DNA from: DASPFV01 sp035620975
GTDB taxonomy: Bacteria > Acidobacteriota > Vicinamibacteria > Vicinamibacterales > 2-12-FULL-66-21
DNA: 30,352 nt
Assembly: GCA_035620975.1 (NCBI GenBank)
Contig: DASPFV010000055.1
Coordinates: forward strand, 1-30,352
Direction of reading: 5' to 3'
Both the position numbers and the translations under genes were made by a program. Below, one piece after another: positions 8,612 through 15,954 of the stretch; position 1 is the stretch's first letter, and the number at the start of each line of letters is the position of its first letter. The notes under the pieces are model-generated. The model was given only the letters and a program-made list of their open reading frames with translations, was not told the DNA's origin and did no database searches.

Positions 8612-8623
8612 AGCCCGAGCTGA
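8600..8623. repeat. 12-bp perfect tandem duplication spanning a stop codon
   Basis: AGCCCGAGCTGA occurs twice back to back (8600-8611 and 8612-8623). The first copy ends with the stop codon of the 72-aa gene, and the second copy supplies a second in-frame stop. It lies immediately upstream of the asparaginase -10 element and looks like a recent slippage event. Confidence 0.8.
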
Positions 8624-8625
8624 CG

Positions 8626-8631
8626 TATAGT
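8626..8631 (+). promoter_or_regulatory. -10 element of the asparaginase gene, probable leaderless start
   Basis: TATAGT ends 8 nt before ATG 8640, so transcription would begin at about 8638-8640, essentially at the start codon. No good -35 is visible at the expected distance and there is no Shine-Dalgarno. This is consistent with a leaderless mRNA, or with read-through from the promoter at 8328. Confidence 0.45.
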
Positions 8632-8639
8632 CTGCTTCC

Positions 8640-9713
8640 ATGCGCCGCCGCGCGGCCAGCGCGTTCCTCGCTGTTCTGACGACGATCGCGCTGTCGCCCG
8701 CGCCGTCTGCTGCTGGTGCAGAGCAGGCCACCGCAGCGCTTCCGCGCGTCCGGCTGATCGCGACCGGCGGCACGATTTCGAATGCCGGCTTCGGCCGACT
8801 CTCCGCCGCCCAGCTCGTGGATTCGGTCCCGGGACTCGAGCGCCACGTCCGCGCGGAGTCCGAGCAGTTCTCAAATGTCCCCAGCACGGCTCTGAGTCTC
8901 GATCAGTGGCTCGAGCTCGCCCGGCACATCAACGTCGTCCTCTCCGAAGACCTGCAGCTCGCAGGCGTGGTCGTGACGGGCGGCACCGATACGCTCGAAG
9001 AGCTGGCCTATTTCCTGAACCTGACCATCCGGAGCGAGAGACCGGTCGTCCTCGTGGGCTCGATGCGGCCCCCAAGCAACCCGGGCTACGATGGCACGGC
9101 GAACCTGCTGAGCGGCTTCCGTGTAGCTGCCGACGCCCAGTCACGCGGCCGGGGCGTGCTGGTGGTGCTGAACGACGAGATCCACGCCGCGCGCGAGGTC
9201 GTGAAGACGGAGGCCACAGGTGCTCATGCATTCCGGAGCCGAGGTTACGGCCGGCTCGGCCTCGTCGGCCCCGATCGAGTCGTCTATGGTCGGCAACCGG
9301 AGAAGCGGCACACGCTGCGCAGCGAGTTCGATGTCGCTCGAATCGCCGGGCTGCCCCAGGTGGAAATCGTCCTCGTGTACCAGGCCGCCACCGGCCAGAT
9401 AATCCGAGCATTGGCCGACTCGGGTATTCGAGGAATCGTGGTCGGCGCGGCAGGAGCCGGTGCTACCAGTCCTTCCCAGCAGGACGCACTGGCGTACGCC
9501 CGGCGCAAAGGCGTCTTCGTCGTCCTGACCACGCGCACTGGCGGAGGCCGCGTCGTTCCGCAGCCGGACGCGACTGCAGGGGGCGGGGATCACGCCCGAC
9601 GCCAGATTGACGGCGAAGACCTTGCGCCCGTGAAGGCGCGGATTCTCCTGATGCTCGCGCTCGCACTCACGTCGAGCCCGGCAGAGATTCAACGGATGTT
9701 CAAGGAGTACTGA
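8640..9713 (+). CDS. ansB: type II L-asparaginase (periplasmic)
   Basis: This 357-aa protein hydrolyses L-asparagine to aspartate and ammonia. It begins with a signal peptide (MRRRAASAFLAVLTTIAL, cleavage near AAGAEQ at about 25-28), so it should act in the periplasm. The first active-site motif is LIATGGTIS (39-47) with the nucleophile Thr45. The second is VVTGGTDTLEELAYFL, with Thr116 and Asp117. Lys189 in VVKTEAT corresponds to the family's catalytic lysine. SMRPPSNPGYDGTANL (141-156) is also typical. The catalytic set is complete and the length is normal for an exported member. The neighbouring genes are not amino-acid genes, so it looks like a single unit. It ends facing the 98-aa gene across a perfect hairpin. 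Substrate preference between Asn and Gln cannot be read from sequence. Confidence 0.92.
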   Translation: MRRRAASAFLAVLTTIALSPAPSAAGAEQATAALPRVRLIATGGTISNAGFGRLSAAQLVDSVPGLERHVRAESEQFSNVPSTALSLDQWLELARHINVVLSEDLQLAGVVVTGGTDTLEELAYFLNLTIRSERPVVLVGSMRPPSNPGYDGTANLLSGFRVAADAQSRGRGVLVVLNDEIHAAREVVKTEATGAHAFRSRGYGRLGLVGPDRVVYGRQPEKRHTLRSEFDVARIAGLPQVEIVLVYQAATGQIIRALADSGIRGIVVGAAGAGATSPSQQDALAYARRKGVFVVLTTRTGGGRVVPQPDATAGGGDHARRQIDGEDLAPVKARILLMLALALTSSPAEIQRMFKEY

Positions 9714-9755
9714 AGCCCGGAACGGAGCGCCCAGGCAGACAAGGTCGTGAACAGT

Positions 9756-9782
9756 GAGAGGGGCGGCTCAGCCGCCCCTCTC
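9756..9782. terminator. bidirectional hairpin between convergent genes
   Basis: A perfect 12-bp stem (GAGAGGGGCGGC with its complement) closes a 3-nt loop TCA. It lies between the ends of the asparaginase gene (9713) and the minus-strand 98-aa gene (9807). There is no T-tract on either side, so it may act as a weak terminator or 3' stabiliser for both transcripts. Confidence 0.7.
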
Positions 9783-9806
9783 CCCCGAAGGAAGTCGTCG
9801 ATCGGC

Positions 9807-10103
9807 TCAGCGCGAGCTCACTGGACGATGGCCGGTCACGCGATTCCAGGCATCACGGACCGCCTCCTTCATCTGCTCCCACGTCGACTGTCCGCGGTGC
9901 TCGTAGGTGTTCCAGTTGGCGCGCAAGTCGGATTCCGCGTCTTCCCAGGTTCGTCCCGAGTACCGGTGCGCCGACTCGTAGCCGTACCGATAGCCTGGCC
10001 TGTAGTAATCGTAGTCATTGGACGACGCATACGGCCGGGTCCGGTAGTTGGACTTCCAGTAGGAGTCCTCCACATCCCAGTCTTTCGGGTTGATGTCTGC
10101 CAC
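9807..10103 (-). CDS. small hydrophilic hypothetical protein rich in Tyr, Arg and Trp
   Basis: The 98-aa product starts MADINPKDWDVEDSYWKSNY and contains YDYYRPGYRYGYESAHRYSG, then RTWEDAESDL, HRGQSTWEQMKEAV and RDAWNRVTGHR. It is strongly aromatic, charged and cytoplasmic (no signal or membrane segment). The C-terminal half looks helical and amphipathic, as in small bacterial stress or DNA-associated proteins, but I cannot name a family. The start is GTG 10103, supported by the strong Shine-Dalgarno GGGAGG 7 nt upstream. A hairpin lies just before and partly over that ribosome site. It is 81 bp downstream of the aldolase/dehydrogenase gene and could be read from the same transcript. Real gene likely; function unknown. 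Confidence 0.75.
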   Translation of the reverse strand: MADINPKDWDVEDSYWKSNYRTRPYASSNDYDYYRPGYRYGYESAHRYSGRTWEDAESDLRANWNTYEHRGQSTWEQMKEAVRDAWNRVTGHRPVSSR

Positions 10104-10113
10104 GTTGTAACCT

Positions 10114-10140
10114 CCCTGCGTCCGTTGACGGACGTCAGGG
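10114..10140 (-). promoter_or_regulatory. leader hairpin covering part of the ribosome-binding site
   Basis: CGTCCG-TTGA-CGGACG extends outward to CCCTG/CAGGG with a single bulged T (10135), for 11 pairs in all. On the minus-strand mRNA its 3' arm ends in CAGGG, and that GGG is the first half of the Shine-Dalgarno GGGAGG (10116-10111) of the 98-aa gene. It could terminate the upstream rhaD-type transcript, or control translation of the small protein. Confidence 0.6.
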
Positions 10141-10184
10141 ATTTCTGTGCAAGGCCCGGGCCGCCTCTCATCATCGCACGAGCT

Positions 10185-12410
10185 TCATCGGAGGAACGCT
10201 TCAGCCAGACCTCCGTCGACAGGGATCACGTGACCAGTCGTCTTCGCGCTCAGGTCGCCGGCGAGCCAGCAGATGGCATTGGCGCAGTCCAGCGGCAGGA
10301 TCGGGCGGCGGGTGATCGTGCGCCGCGCGTAGAATTCCGCGAGCTTCGTCCGGAGATCCTCGGTCGACTCGTCTTCCGAAAACGGAATGGCGTACTTCTG
10401 CAGAGCGACCATGACACGGTCCCGCGGGAACATGGAGGATCCCTCGATGACGGTGGCTGGCGCGATCCCGTTCACGCGGACGAGCGGCCCCAGCCCGAGC
10501 GCCAGCTCGCGGATCAGATGGTTGATCGCGGCCTTGCTGACGTCGTACGCCTCGCTGCCGGCCTTCGGCACTACGGCATTGGCCGAGCTGGTGAGCACGA
10601 GCGCCGCGGGCAGCCCCTGATCCTTCAGAATCCGACCGGCCGCCTCGGCGAGCACGTAGTTCGCGGTGACGTTGATCGCCATCGCGCGATCCCATACGTG
10701 CTCGGCCGGCAGACCGGGTTTTGGCGTCGGATAGATCGCCGCCGTGTTGACGACGGCGTCGAGACCGCCGAATCGCATGATGGTGGCGCGCAGGGCCGAT
10801 TCGAGGCTGCCGCGCGAGGTCAGGTCCATCTCGACCGCCAGCACCATCTCCTGCGACGAGAACCCGGCTGCCTCCCTGACGGCTTCCTCGGCGCCGGCCG
10901 CATTCTGATCCGCGGCCACGACGTGCCCGCCGCGCCGGGCAATCTGCAGCACCACTTCACGGCCGATGCCGCTGCCGCCGCCCACGACCAGCACGACGCG
11001 CCGGCTGAACTCGCGCTCGGGTGGCATCCGCTGGAGCTTGGCCTCCTCCAGCGCCCAGTACTCGATCCGGAACGCCTCGAGCCGCGGCAGGGCCACGTAG
11101 TTGTGAAAGCTCCGGAACCCGCCTGCCTGCTCGGCTCGCCGCGCCTGCGGAGGCACGGCTGGCTGGCTGTGCCCGTCCTCGAGCGCGTTCGCGCCGGCCA
11201 TGACATGGATGGCGTTGACGAAGAACTCGGACGTGATGCGCGCCTCGCGCTTGTCCTTGCCGAACCCGAACAGGCCCAGGCCGGGGATCACCACCACCGA
11301 GGGATTCGAATCGCGCAGCGCAGGCGAGCCCGCTCCGGCATGTGCTTTGTAGTAGGCGACGTAATCCTCCCGGTACTTCGCCAGCCGCTCCGCGATGCGG
11401 GACCGCAGGTCGCCCGGGCCCTCAACGGCGGCGTCCCACGGCACGTACAGGGGGCTGATCCGCGTGCGCAGGAAGTGATCCGGGCAGCTCGTACCGAGCT
11501 CGCACAGCGACTCGGCCCACGCGGCGTTCGCGAACTCGAGGGCGTCGGGGCTGGCATCATAGTGTGCGACGACTCGGCGATTCGAGGAGACAGCCCCGCG
11601 CAGCGCGGGGAGCAGGCCGGCCACGACCGCCTCGCGCTCGGGCGCCGGCTGCACGACGGCGCCGCCGAATGCCGGCCGCCCGGCGCGGCGCTGGTGGTCC
11701 TGCACGAACTCGCCCATCTGGTCGATGGTCTTGATGCTGTTCAAGTAGCACTCACGCTGCGTTGTGCCCCAGGTGAACAGGCCGTGGCCGCCGAGGATGA
11801 TGCCATCGCAGCCGGTCTCGCCTTCGACCGCCCTCCGCAGCATGAGCGCCAGCTCGAACCCGGGGCGCTGCCATGGCACCCAGATGATGCGCCGGCTGTA
11901 GCGCTGGTTGAACTCGTCGAGCTTCTGCCCGCCGTTGGCGCTGGCGGCCAGCGCGATGGCCCAGTCGGGATGCAGGTGATCGATGTGCGGGTACGGCAGA
12001 AACGCGTGCAGCGGCGTATCGATCGACGCCGCCACCCGGTTCTCGCCGAAGGCGCAGAGGGGATAGAAACCCACCATCTCGTCTTCGTGGGCCTCGCCCC
12101 GGTACCGCTCGATGAGCTGCTCGAGCCGGTCGAGATAGAGCATGGCGAAGCCCGACGTGCCGATGGAGCGCAGGTCGCCCCCGCTCCCCTTCACGGCCAT
12201 CACCCGTTCCGGCCGTCCGGTGAGCGGATCCGGGAGCTCGAATTTCGAGCTGGTGTTTCCGCCGCCGAAGTTGGTGATGCGCAGATCGGCCCCGAGCAGG
12301 TTCGACCGGTAGCGGAGCAGTTCCAACGGGTTCGACTCGAGGCGTGCGGCTTCGCGGTCGTCCCAGAGGTTCTTCAGAAACGTGGTTTCGACGGTAGACG
12401 TTTCAGACAC
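10185..12410 (-). CDS. rhaD: bifunctional rhamnulose-1-phosphate aldolase / short-chain dehydrogenase
   Basis: This 741-aa fusion cleaves L-rhamnulose-1-phosphate to dihydroxyacetone phosphate and L-lactaldehyde, then oxidises or reduces the aldehyde. The N-terminal class II aldolase/adducin domain (about 1-420) shows FGGGNTSSK (48-56), the metal-binding histidines in PHIDHLHPD (His 142/145/147) and GGHGLFTWG (His 209). The C-terminal short-chain dehydrogenase (about 468-741) shows GGGSGIG (477-483), NTAAIYP, Ser 608/609 and YDVSKAA (Tyr 622, Lys 626). All catalytic residues are present in both halves. It starts at GTG 12410, overlapping the end of the rhamnulokinase gene by 8 bp, which indicates coupled expression. 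The domain order matches the known RhaD-type fusion family. The direction of the dehydrogenase reaction is inferred. Confidence 0.92.
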   Translation of the reverse strand: MSETSTVETTFLKNLWDDREAARLESNPLELLRYRSNLLGADLRITNFGGGNTSSKFELPDPLTGRPERVMAVKGSGGDLRSIGTSGFAMLYLDRLEQLIERYRGEAHEDEMVGFYPLCAFGENRVAASIDTPLHAFLPYPHIDHLHPDWAIALAASANGGQKLDEFNQRYSRRIIWVPWQRPGFELALMLRRAVEGETGCDGIILGGHGLFTWGTTQRECYLNSIKTIDQMGEFVQDHQRRAGRPAFGGAVVQPAPEREAVVAGLLPALRGAVSSNRRVVAHYDASPDALEFANAAWAESLCELGTSCPDHFLRTRISPLYVPWDAAVEGPGDLRSRIAERLAKYREDYVAYYKAHAGAGSPALRDSNPSVVVIPGLGLFGFGKDKREARITSEFFVNAIHVMAGANALEDGHSQPAVPPQARRAEQAGGFRSFHNYVALPRLEAFRIEYWALEEAKLQRMPPEREFSRRVVLVVGGGSGIGREVVLQIARRGGHVVAADQNAAGAEEAVREAAGFSSQEMVLAVEMDLTSRGSLESALRATIMRFGGLDAVVNTAAIYPTPKPGLPAEHVWDRAMAINVTANYVLAEAAGRILKDQGLPAALVLTSSANAVVPKAGSEAYDVSKAAINHLIRELALGLGPLVRVNGIAPATVIEGSSMFPRDRVMVALQKYAIPFSEDESTEDLRTKLAEFYARRTITRRPILPLDCANAICWLAGDLSAKTTGHVIPVDGGLAEAFLR

Positions 12411-13872
12411 AAGTCAGCTCCAGATAGTCCTGAAATCGGCGGTAGTGAGAATCCCAGCGATCCGTGGCCGCCGGCTCGAAGCGCTCGACCGGGAAGGATC
12501 GCTCGATGACGGCGCGCGCCTCGGACAGGGAGCCCACCGCCCCGGTCGCCACCATCTGCATGGCGAGGTTGCCGAGCGCGGTCGCCTCGGCTGGACCGGC
12601 GACCACGGTGCGCCCCGTCGCATCGGCGGTGAACTGGTTCAACAGCCTGTTCCGGGACCCGCCGCCGACGATCCGGATCTCGGCAATCCGGTGGCCAGTG
12701 AGCTGCACGAGCGACTCGAGCACGGCGCGGTACTTGAACGCCAGGCTCTCCAGGATGGCTCGGGTGAAGGCACCCGGTGAATCCGGCACGCACTGCCCCG
12801 TCTCCCGGCAGTACTCCGAAATGGCGGTCAACATGGAGGCGGGGTGCAGGAACGCCTGGTGATCCGGGTCGAACAGCGAGCGGAACGCGTACCGGTCATC
12901 CTCGGCCGTGCTCAGCAGCTCCTCGTAGCTGAACGAGCGCCCACCGTCGGCCCATGACCGCCGGCACGCCTGGAGCAGCCACATGCCGCCGATGTTCTTG
13001 AGGAAGCGCGTGGTCCCACAGACGCCTCCCTCGTTCGTGAAGTTCAGCTCGCGCGAGCGGGGCGTGATGACCGGCGCCGGCAGCTCGGTCCCGAGCAGGG
13101 ACCAGGTGCCCGAGCTGATGAACGCGCTCTGCCCCCCGGCGTTCACCGAGGCGACGGCCGACCCGGTGTCGTGGCAGGCGGGCACGACGACGGGCGTGCC
13201 TTCCACCGCGGTCGTCACGCCCGCCTGGACGGTGCCGAGCACTTCCCCCGGCTCGACGAGGGGCGGCAGCAGTCGCGCAGGCACCTCGAGCCTGGCCAGG
13301 AGTTCGGTCGCCCACGTACGCGACCGCGCATCGACGAACTGCGTGGTCGTGGCAATGGTGAACTCCGACGCCAGCCGCCCCGTGAGCCAGAAATTGAACA
13401 GATCGGGAATCGTGACCAGCGTCCGCGCCGCGTCGATCAGGCGCGGCGTGTTCCGCGTCGCGGCCACGAGCTGGTAGAGCGTGTTGATCGTGAGGAACTG
13501 CACGCCCGTCGTCGCGTAGATCTCGTCCCGCGACACACGCTCCAACACCAGGTTCATGATGCCGTCGGTGCGGCGATCCCGATAGTGGTACGGATTCTCC
13601 AGCAGATCGTTGCGATCCCCGAGCAGCGCGTAATCGCATCCCCACGCATCGACGCCTATGCTGTCGAGGCGAATGCCCGACAGCCTGTCCAGGCCATGGC
13701 GCATCTCGCTCCAGAGACGAAGGATGTCCCAGCGGAGCGTTCCGTTCTGGCGGAGAGGCTCGTTGGAGAATCGGTGGATCTCGTTGACCTCGAGCGCGCC
13801 GGCGCGCAACCGGCCGACCATCGCCCGCCCGCTCTCGGCGCCGAGATCGAAAGCTAGGAAATGAGCACTCAC
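12403..13872 (-). CDS. rhaB: rhamnulokinase
   Basis: This 489-aa FGGY-family kinase phosphorylates L-rhamnulose at O1 with ATP in the cytoplasm. The N-terminus reads SAHFLAFDLGAESGRAMVG, the phosphate-binding start typical of RhaB. IGVDAWGCDYALLG (the substrate-domain Asp-Trp-Gly-Cys-Asp), NPYHYRDRRTDG, FISSGTWSLLG and IVGGGSRNRLLNQ follow, the last being the ATP-binding signature near the C-terminus. The length equals that of characterised rhamnulokinases. GTG 13872 was chosen because it begins the conserved domain, fits the family length and has GGAAGG upstream; the longer frame upstream has no family similarity. It forms a two-gene operon with the aldolase/dehydrogenase. No rhamnose isomerase, mutarotase or regulator is in the window. 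Confidence 0.93.
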   Translation of the reverse strand: MSAHFLAFDLGAESGRAMVGRLRAGALEVNEIHRFSNEPLRQNGTLRWDILRLWSEMRHGLDRLSGIRLDSIGVDAWGCDYALLGDRNDLLENPYHYRDRRTDGIMNLVLERVSRDEIYATTGVQFLTINTLYQLVAATRNTPRLIDAARTLVTIPDLFNFWLTGRLASEFTIATTTQFVDARSRTWATELLARLEVPARLLPPLVEPGEVLGTVQAGVTTAVEGTPVVVPACHDTGSAVASVNAGGQSAFISSGTWSLLGTELPAPVITPRSRELNFTNEGGVCGTTRFLKNIGGMWLLQACRRSWADGGRSFSYEELLSTAEDDRYAFRSLFDPDHQAFLHPASMLTAISEYCRETGQCVPDSPGAFTRAILESLAFKYRAVLESLVQLTGHRIAEIRIVGGGSRNRLLNQFTADATGRTVVAGPAEATALGNLAMQMVATGAVGSLSEARAVIERSFPVERFEPAATDRWDSHYRRFQDYLELTCV

Positions 13873-14263
13873 CTCGAGTCCCTTCCGGGAGACGCTGCGG
13901 CCACAGCATACGCTCGGACCGAACCGGCCGGAACTCCCTTTCGGGTTACTCGCCGTCGTTTCGCTCCACAGAATGCCCGGGCTCGGCTGCAGATGGAAGC
14001 TGTGTCGGCCCCACTCCGGCCAGCGGATACCGGCCAGCCAGCCGGTTGCCGCGCCGGGGGTGTTCCCGGGGAGGCGTCGACCTGGCGCCGTTTCGGAAGG
14101 CGAAATCCTGCTGCCGGCTCGCGACCAAGGAATGGGACGGCGCGCGACGTCCGGTGCCTGCGGGCACGAGGCTTGAACGGTCGCCTCGATCGACAGCAGA
14201 TTGCCGGCTTCCCGGCATCGGCAGGCGGGGCTTTCGCCTGGCCGACAGCGCTGGAGGTGTGTC
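13873..14263. other. divergent intergenic region, rhaB / cytochrome c
   Basis: This 391-bp region has no convincing gene; open frames crossing it are arginine- and proline-rich shadows. On the minus strand TATGCT about 45 bp before rhaB is a weak -10 candidate without a good -35. The cytochrome side ends with two hairpins and a good ribosome site. I found no recognisable riboswitch and no clear operator for a rhamnose regulator. Confidence 0.5.
14203..14245 (+). promoter_or_regulatory. two leader hairpins upstream of the cytochrome c gene
   Basis: The first is GCCGG-CTTC-CCGGC (14203-14216). The second has stem TCGGCAGGCG against CGCCTGGCCGA with one bulged G and a 7-nt loop (14218-14245). 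It ends 7 nt before the Shine-Dalgarno GGAGG (14253-14257). Such stems are common in GC-rich DNA, so a regulatory role is uncertain. Confidence 0.35.
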
Positions 14264-14713
14264 ATGAGAATGCGTTTCGACCGATGGGCGGTCCACGCCG
14301 CCGGCGTGGCGCTCGTCACCGTAATCGGATTCACGGTGCCGCACGCACAGGAGAAGCCGACCGTCAAACGCGTCCCGGCGCAACCCATTGCGTCGGTCGA
14401 GGGCGTCGACAGCTATCGAGAGTACTGCGCCGTGTGCCACGGCTCGGACGCGCGGGGCAGTGGCCCTGCCGCTCGGGCGCTGAAGATACCGCCGTCCGAC
14501 CTGACACGAATCGCACAACGGAACGGCGGGAAGTTCCCGACCGAGCAGGTTCGTGGCGTCATCCTGGGCGACGCGCAGGTGCCCGCCCACGGCGAGCGCG
14601 ACATGCCGATCTGGGGAAAGGTCTTCAGGAGCTTCGGCGGACCGGACGACCAGACCCACAAGCTGCGCGTGCAGAACCTGGTCAAGTACCTCGAATCTCT
14701 TCAGGTGAAGTAG
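14264..14713 (+). CDS. periplasmic monoheme c-type cytochrome
   Basis: The 149-aa protein carries a signal peptide (MRMRFDRWAVHAAGVALVTV, cleavage near PHAQ-EK at about 29). It has one heme site, CAVCHG (Cys 55, Cys 58, His 59), within YREYCAVCHGSDARGSGP. A Met in GERDMPIWGKVF is the likely sixth ligand, and the C-terminal helix is NLVKYLESLQ. This is the class I small cytochrome c fold, an electron carrier in the periplasm. ATG 14264 has GGAGG 6 nt upstream; longer versions in this frame would bury the signal peptide. The gene stands alone and faces the LIC_10091-family gene. Its redox partner is unknown, but the heme-containing dehydrogenase and the bc-type cluster nearby are candidates. 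Confidence 0.9.
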   Translation: MRMRFDRWAVHAAGVALVTVIGFTVPHAQEKPTVKRVPAQPIASVEGVDSYREYCAVCHGSDARGSGPAARALKIPPSDLTRIAQRNGGKFPTEQVRGVILGDAQVPAHGERDMPIWGKVFRSFGGPDDQTHKLRVQNLVKYLESLQVK

Positions 14714-14718
14714 TCGCC

Positions 14719-14745
14719 GCGGGCGCTGGAGGCGTCAGCGCCCGC
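14719..14745. terminator. shared hairpin between convergent genes
   Basis: A 10-bp perfect stem (GCGGGCGCTG and its complement) closes a 7-nt loop. The loop's last base is the first base (plus strand) of the stop codon of the minus-strand gene ending at 14735, and the stem starts 6 bp after the cytochrome c stop. It has no T-tract. It could serve both transcripts. Confidence 0.55.
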
Positions 14746-15811
14746 CGATGAGATCGTGGTAGCCGCGAACACGCCCGGCAGACATCGCCTCCAGCATCCG
14801 CGAGACCGGCTGCACGTGCGACGAGCTGCCGTCCCAGCCGCCGAAGACCGAGCGAATGATGACTGCCCGTTCGTCGCGCGGCAGCGCCGCAAGGTTGGCG
14901 GCGAACCGGGAGAAACGGCCGCCGCGGAAGAGGTACTGCTCCACGTTCGACGTGTAGATGGCCGAGAGCCGTTCACCGCGAGAGCTCAGGAGCCGGCCGA
15001 TCGCAACGAGGGCGTGCGGGCCGCTCAGATCGCCGGTCACGGGAATGATCCGATCCCGCGACTGCAGCGATCGCACGAACTGGAACCCTTCTTCCGCGGC
15101 CAGACAGTTCGCCTGCACACCCGACGGATCCCTGGCGAGCAGAAGCTCGCGATAGGTCGGGTAGTAGCTCCGGGGCGGCCGTCCGGTCGAGTGGAATCGC
15201 AGCTCCAGACCGTCGGCGATGAATCGTCGGTGGAAACGGTCAATCGTCGCGAGATCGATGGCGGAGAGCGGAACCCCCGATCGACTGATCTGCGCGTTCA
15301 CGCGCGTCCTGAGGGCGTCGAGGGCGCCGTCAGCGAGGGGCGGCGCGCGATCGAGGTGACGCACGATCTCGTCGATCGTCGCCTTGTGCCAGCCGTCGAT
15401 CGGCGCCGGCGCGGACCGGCCGAGCAGCTGTGCCAGGTACTCCACGCGCGTGGTCGACAGCGCGAAGAGCGACTTGAACAGGAGCTGCAGCAGCAGGTTG
15501 TCGCGGCGGATGTCGACGATGAAGGCGGTCGACGGACGCAGCGCAGCGATGTACGTGAAGTTCTGATCGGGCCCGACCCCGATGTAGACACCGCCGCCGG
15601 GGCCTCTCAGTGCGGGCACCACCTCCAGGTAGGACCGCTCGTTGGAAATGAGGTTGTCGGTATCGAAATAGCCCGGCGGTTCGGACAGCGCGGCGATCTG
15701 GGCGGCGAACCCGTCCGCGCGCGGCTGCCCCGCAGGGAGTCCGGCGCTCAGCGCCAGCAGCCCGCCCAGCGACGCGGCGATGGCCAGACGCCGGACGCGG
15801 ATGCTCAACAC
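14735..15811 (-). CDS. LIC_10091-family protein, exported
   Basis: The 358-aa product has a signal peptide (about 1-34, core LAIAASLGGLLALSAGLPAG). It then shows the family's hallmarks: YFDTDNLISNERSYLEVVP, a Rossmann-like VYIGVGPDQNFTYIAALRP, FIVDIRRDNLLLQLLFKSLF, and later PVTGDLSGPHALVAIGRLL and YTSNVEQYLF. The glycine-rich GVGPDQN followed by an acidic VDIR resembles the SAM-binding core of methyltransferases, but I know of no established activity for this group. The start is GTG 15811 (TTG 15808 is next), placed just below a promoter. It lies downstream of the heme-dehydrogenase gene but has its own promoter. Family assignment is from memory of the conserved motifs; function unknown. Confidence 0.75.
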   Translation of the reverse strand: MLSIRVRRLAIAASLGGLLALSAGLPAGQPRADGFAAQIAALSEPPGYFDTDNLISNERSYLEVVPALRGPGGGVYIGVGPDQNFTYIAALRPSTAFIVDIRRDNLLLQLLFKSLFALSTTRVEYLAQLLGRSAPAPIDGWHKATIDEIVRHLDRAPPLADGALDALRTRVNAQISRSGVPLSAIDLATIDRFHRRFIADGLELRFHSTGRPPRSYYPTYRELLLARDPSGVQANCLAAEEGFQFVRSLQSRDRIIPVTGDLSGPHALVAIGRLLSSRGERLSAIYTSNVEQYLFRGGRFSRFAANLAALPRDERAVIIRSVFGGWDGSSSHVQPVSRMLEAMSAGRVRGYHDLIGGR

Positions 15812-15817
15812 ACGCCG

Positions 15818-15846
15818 ATTCTAGCGGACCCTATCGATGATGTCTG
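15818..15846 (-). promoter_or_regulatory. promoter of the LIC_10091-family gene, near-leaderless
   Basis: Read on the minus strand: -35 CAGACA (15846-15841), 17-bp spacer, -10 TAGAAT (15823-15818). The -10 ends 6 nt before GTG 15811, so transcription should begin at the start codon itself. Confidence 0.5.
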
Positions 15847-15954
15847 CAGGCGGCATCCGATAGATCACCCGCGTGTCTGGCCGCGACAGCGGAGCGGGCC
15901 ACTCGACAGTGCGAGCCATGTTCCTGGAGGATCCGGGCTCGCAATCCTGCCCGC

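Noticed and set aside
9747..12509. A 920-codon plus-strand open frame opposite the aldolase/dehydrogenase gene
   Set aside because: It is antisense to a gene with full catalytic motifs, is rich in Arg, Gly, Asp and His, and has no family character. This is a normal codon-bias artefact in GC-rich DNA.
13873..14263. A riboswitch in the rhaB/cytochrome c gap
   Set aside because: The hairpins do not match conserved cores of riboswitches I know (cobalamin, c-di-GMP, TPP), and the sequence is simply GC-rich.
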